Positions 39,733 to 39,959 of a stretch of DNA of 39,959 nt are shown in pieces. Location of the stretch: positions 1 through 39,959 of the forward strand of contig CALHCC010000141.1 of the NCBI GenBank assembly GCA_937930675.1, in the 5' to 3' direction. The notes beneath the pieces were generated by a model. It saw only the letters and a list, made by a program, of their open reading frames with translations. It was not told the DNA's origin and searched no databases. The first letter of the stretch is position 1. Every line of letters starts with the position of its first letter. Source of the stretch: an uncultured Flavobacteriaceae bacterium. GTDB taxonomy: Bacteria; Bacteroidota; Bacteroidia; Flavobacteriales; Flavobacteriaceae. The position numbers and the translations under genes are program-made.

Positions 39733-39959
39733 TTAAAAAAGGATAGTTTGTTTAGTTTTTACGGTCTGAAATTTTAAAGATGGCTTTTTAGGTAGAAAAC
39801 TATATCCAATAAGTCCTGCTATTATATTTGTGATAAAGTTTTCAAAGCTTCTATGTCTAGAATGTTCTATTTGACAAATATTTTTGAGTTGGTCATTTAC
39901 CGTTTCAATCACTGATCTTTTTCTAAGGAGTATTTTATCACTCATATTCATTAGCGACT
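39733..39959 (-). mobile_element. IS982-family-like transposase, C-terminal part; 5' end beyond the window
   Basis: [52 protein letters not shown]. Confidence 0.85.

Overview
This 40 kb window is chromosomal, AT-rich, and reads as Bacteroidota, most likely Flavobacteriaceae. Evidence: TAnnTTTG-type promoters, a T9SS C-terminal domain, Bacteroidota-type LeuRS, and the gene order fusA-rpsJ without tuf. Left third: 3' part of ruvX, the dTDP-L-rhamnose genes rfbACDB, leuS, an orphan NtrY-like histidine kinase, an enoyl-CoA hydratase, a very small T9SS-CTD protein, a DUF4286 protein, an S1-type sulfatase, def, a DUF5606 protein, mazG, a YrbL-like protein and a hot-dog thioesterase. Centre (minus strand): one continuous str-S10-spc-alpha ribosomal protein superoperon, rpsL through rplQ, followed by carA. 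It includes rpmJ, which is missing from the ORF track. Right end: an Omp85-type outer membrane protein, rlmB, a PhnA-domain gene, an RluA-type pseudouridine synthase, a thioredoxin reductase with two N-terminal glutaredoxin-like domains, a decayed REP/IS200-type transposase relic and the 3' part of an IS982-like transposase. I found no CRISPR array, tRNA, rRNA or recognisable defence system. The most interesting material is non-coding: (i) each long spacer of the otherwise compact ribosomal superoperon contains a multi-part hairpin (rpsJ-rplC, rpsN-rpsH, rpsK-rpsD, rpoA-rplQ, plus a 5'-terminal hairpin before rpsL), which suggests ribosomal-protein autoregulatory elements; (ii) a structured, internally repeated RNA-like element lies upstream of rlmB; (iii) three intergenic spots carry degenerate 7-bp-periodic repeats. 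All structures were folded by eye and no searches were run.
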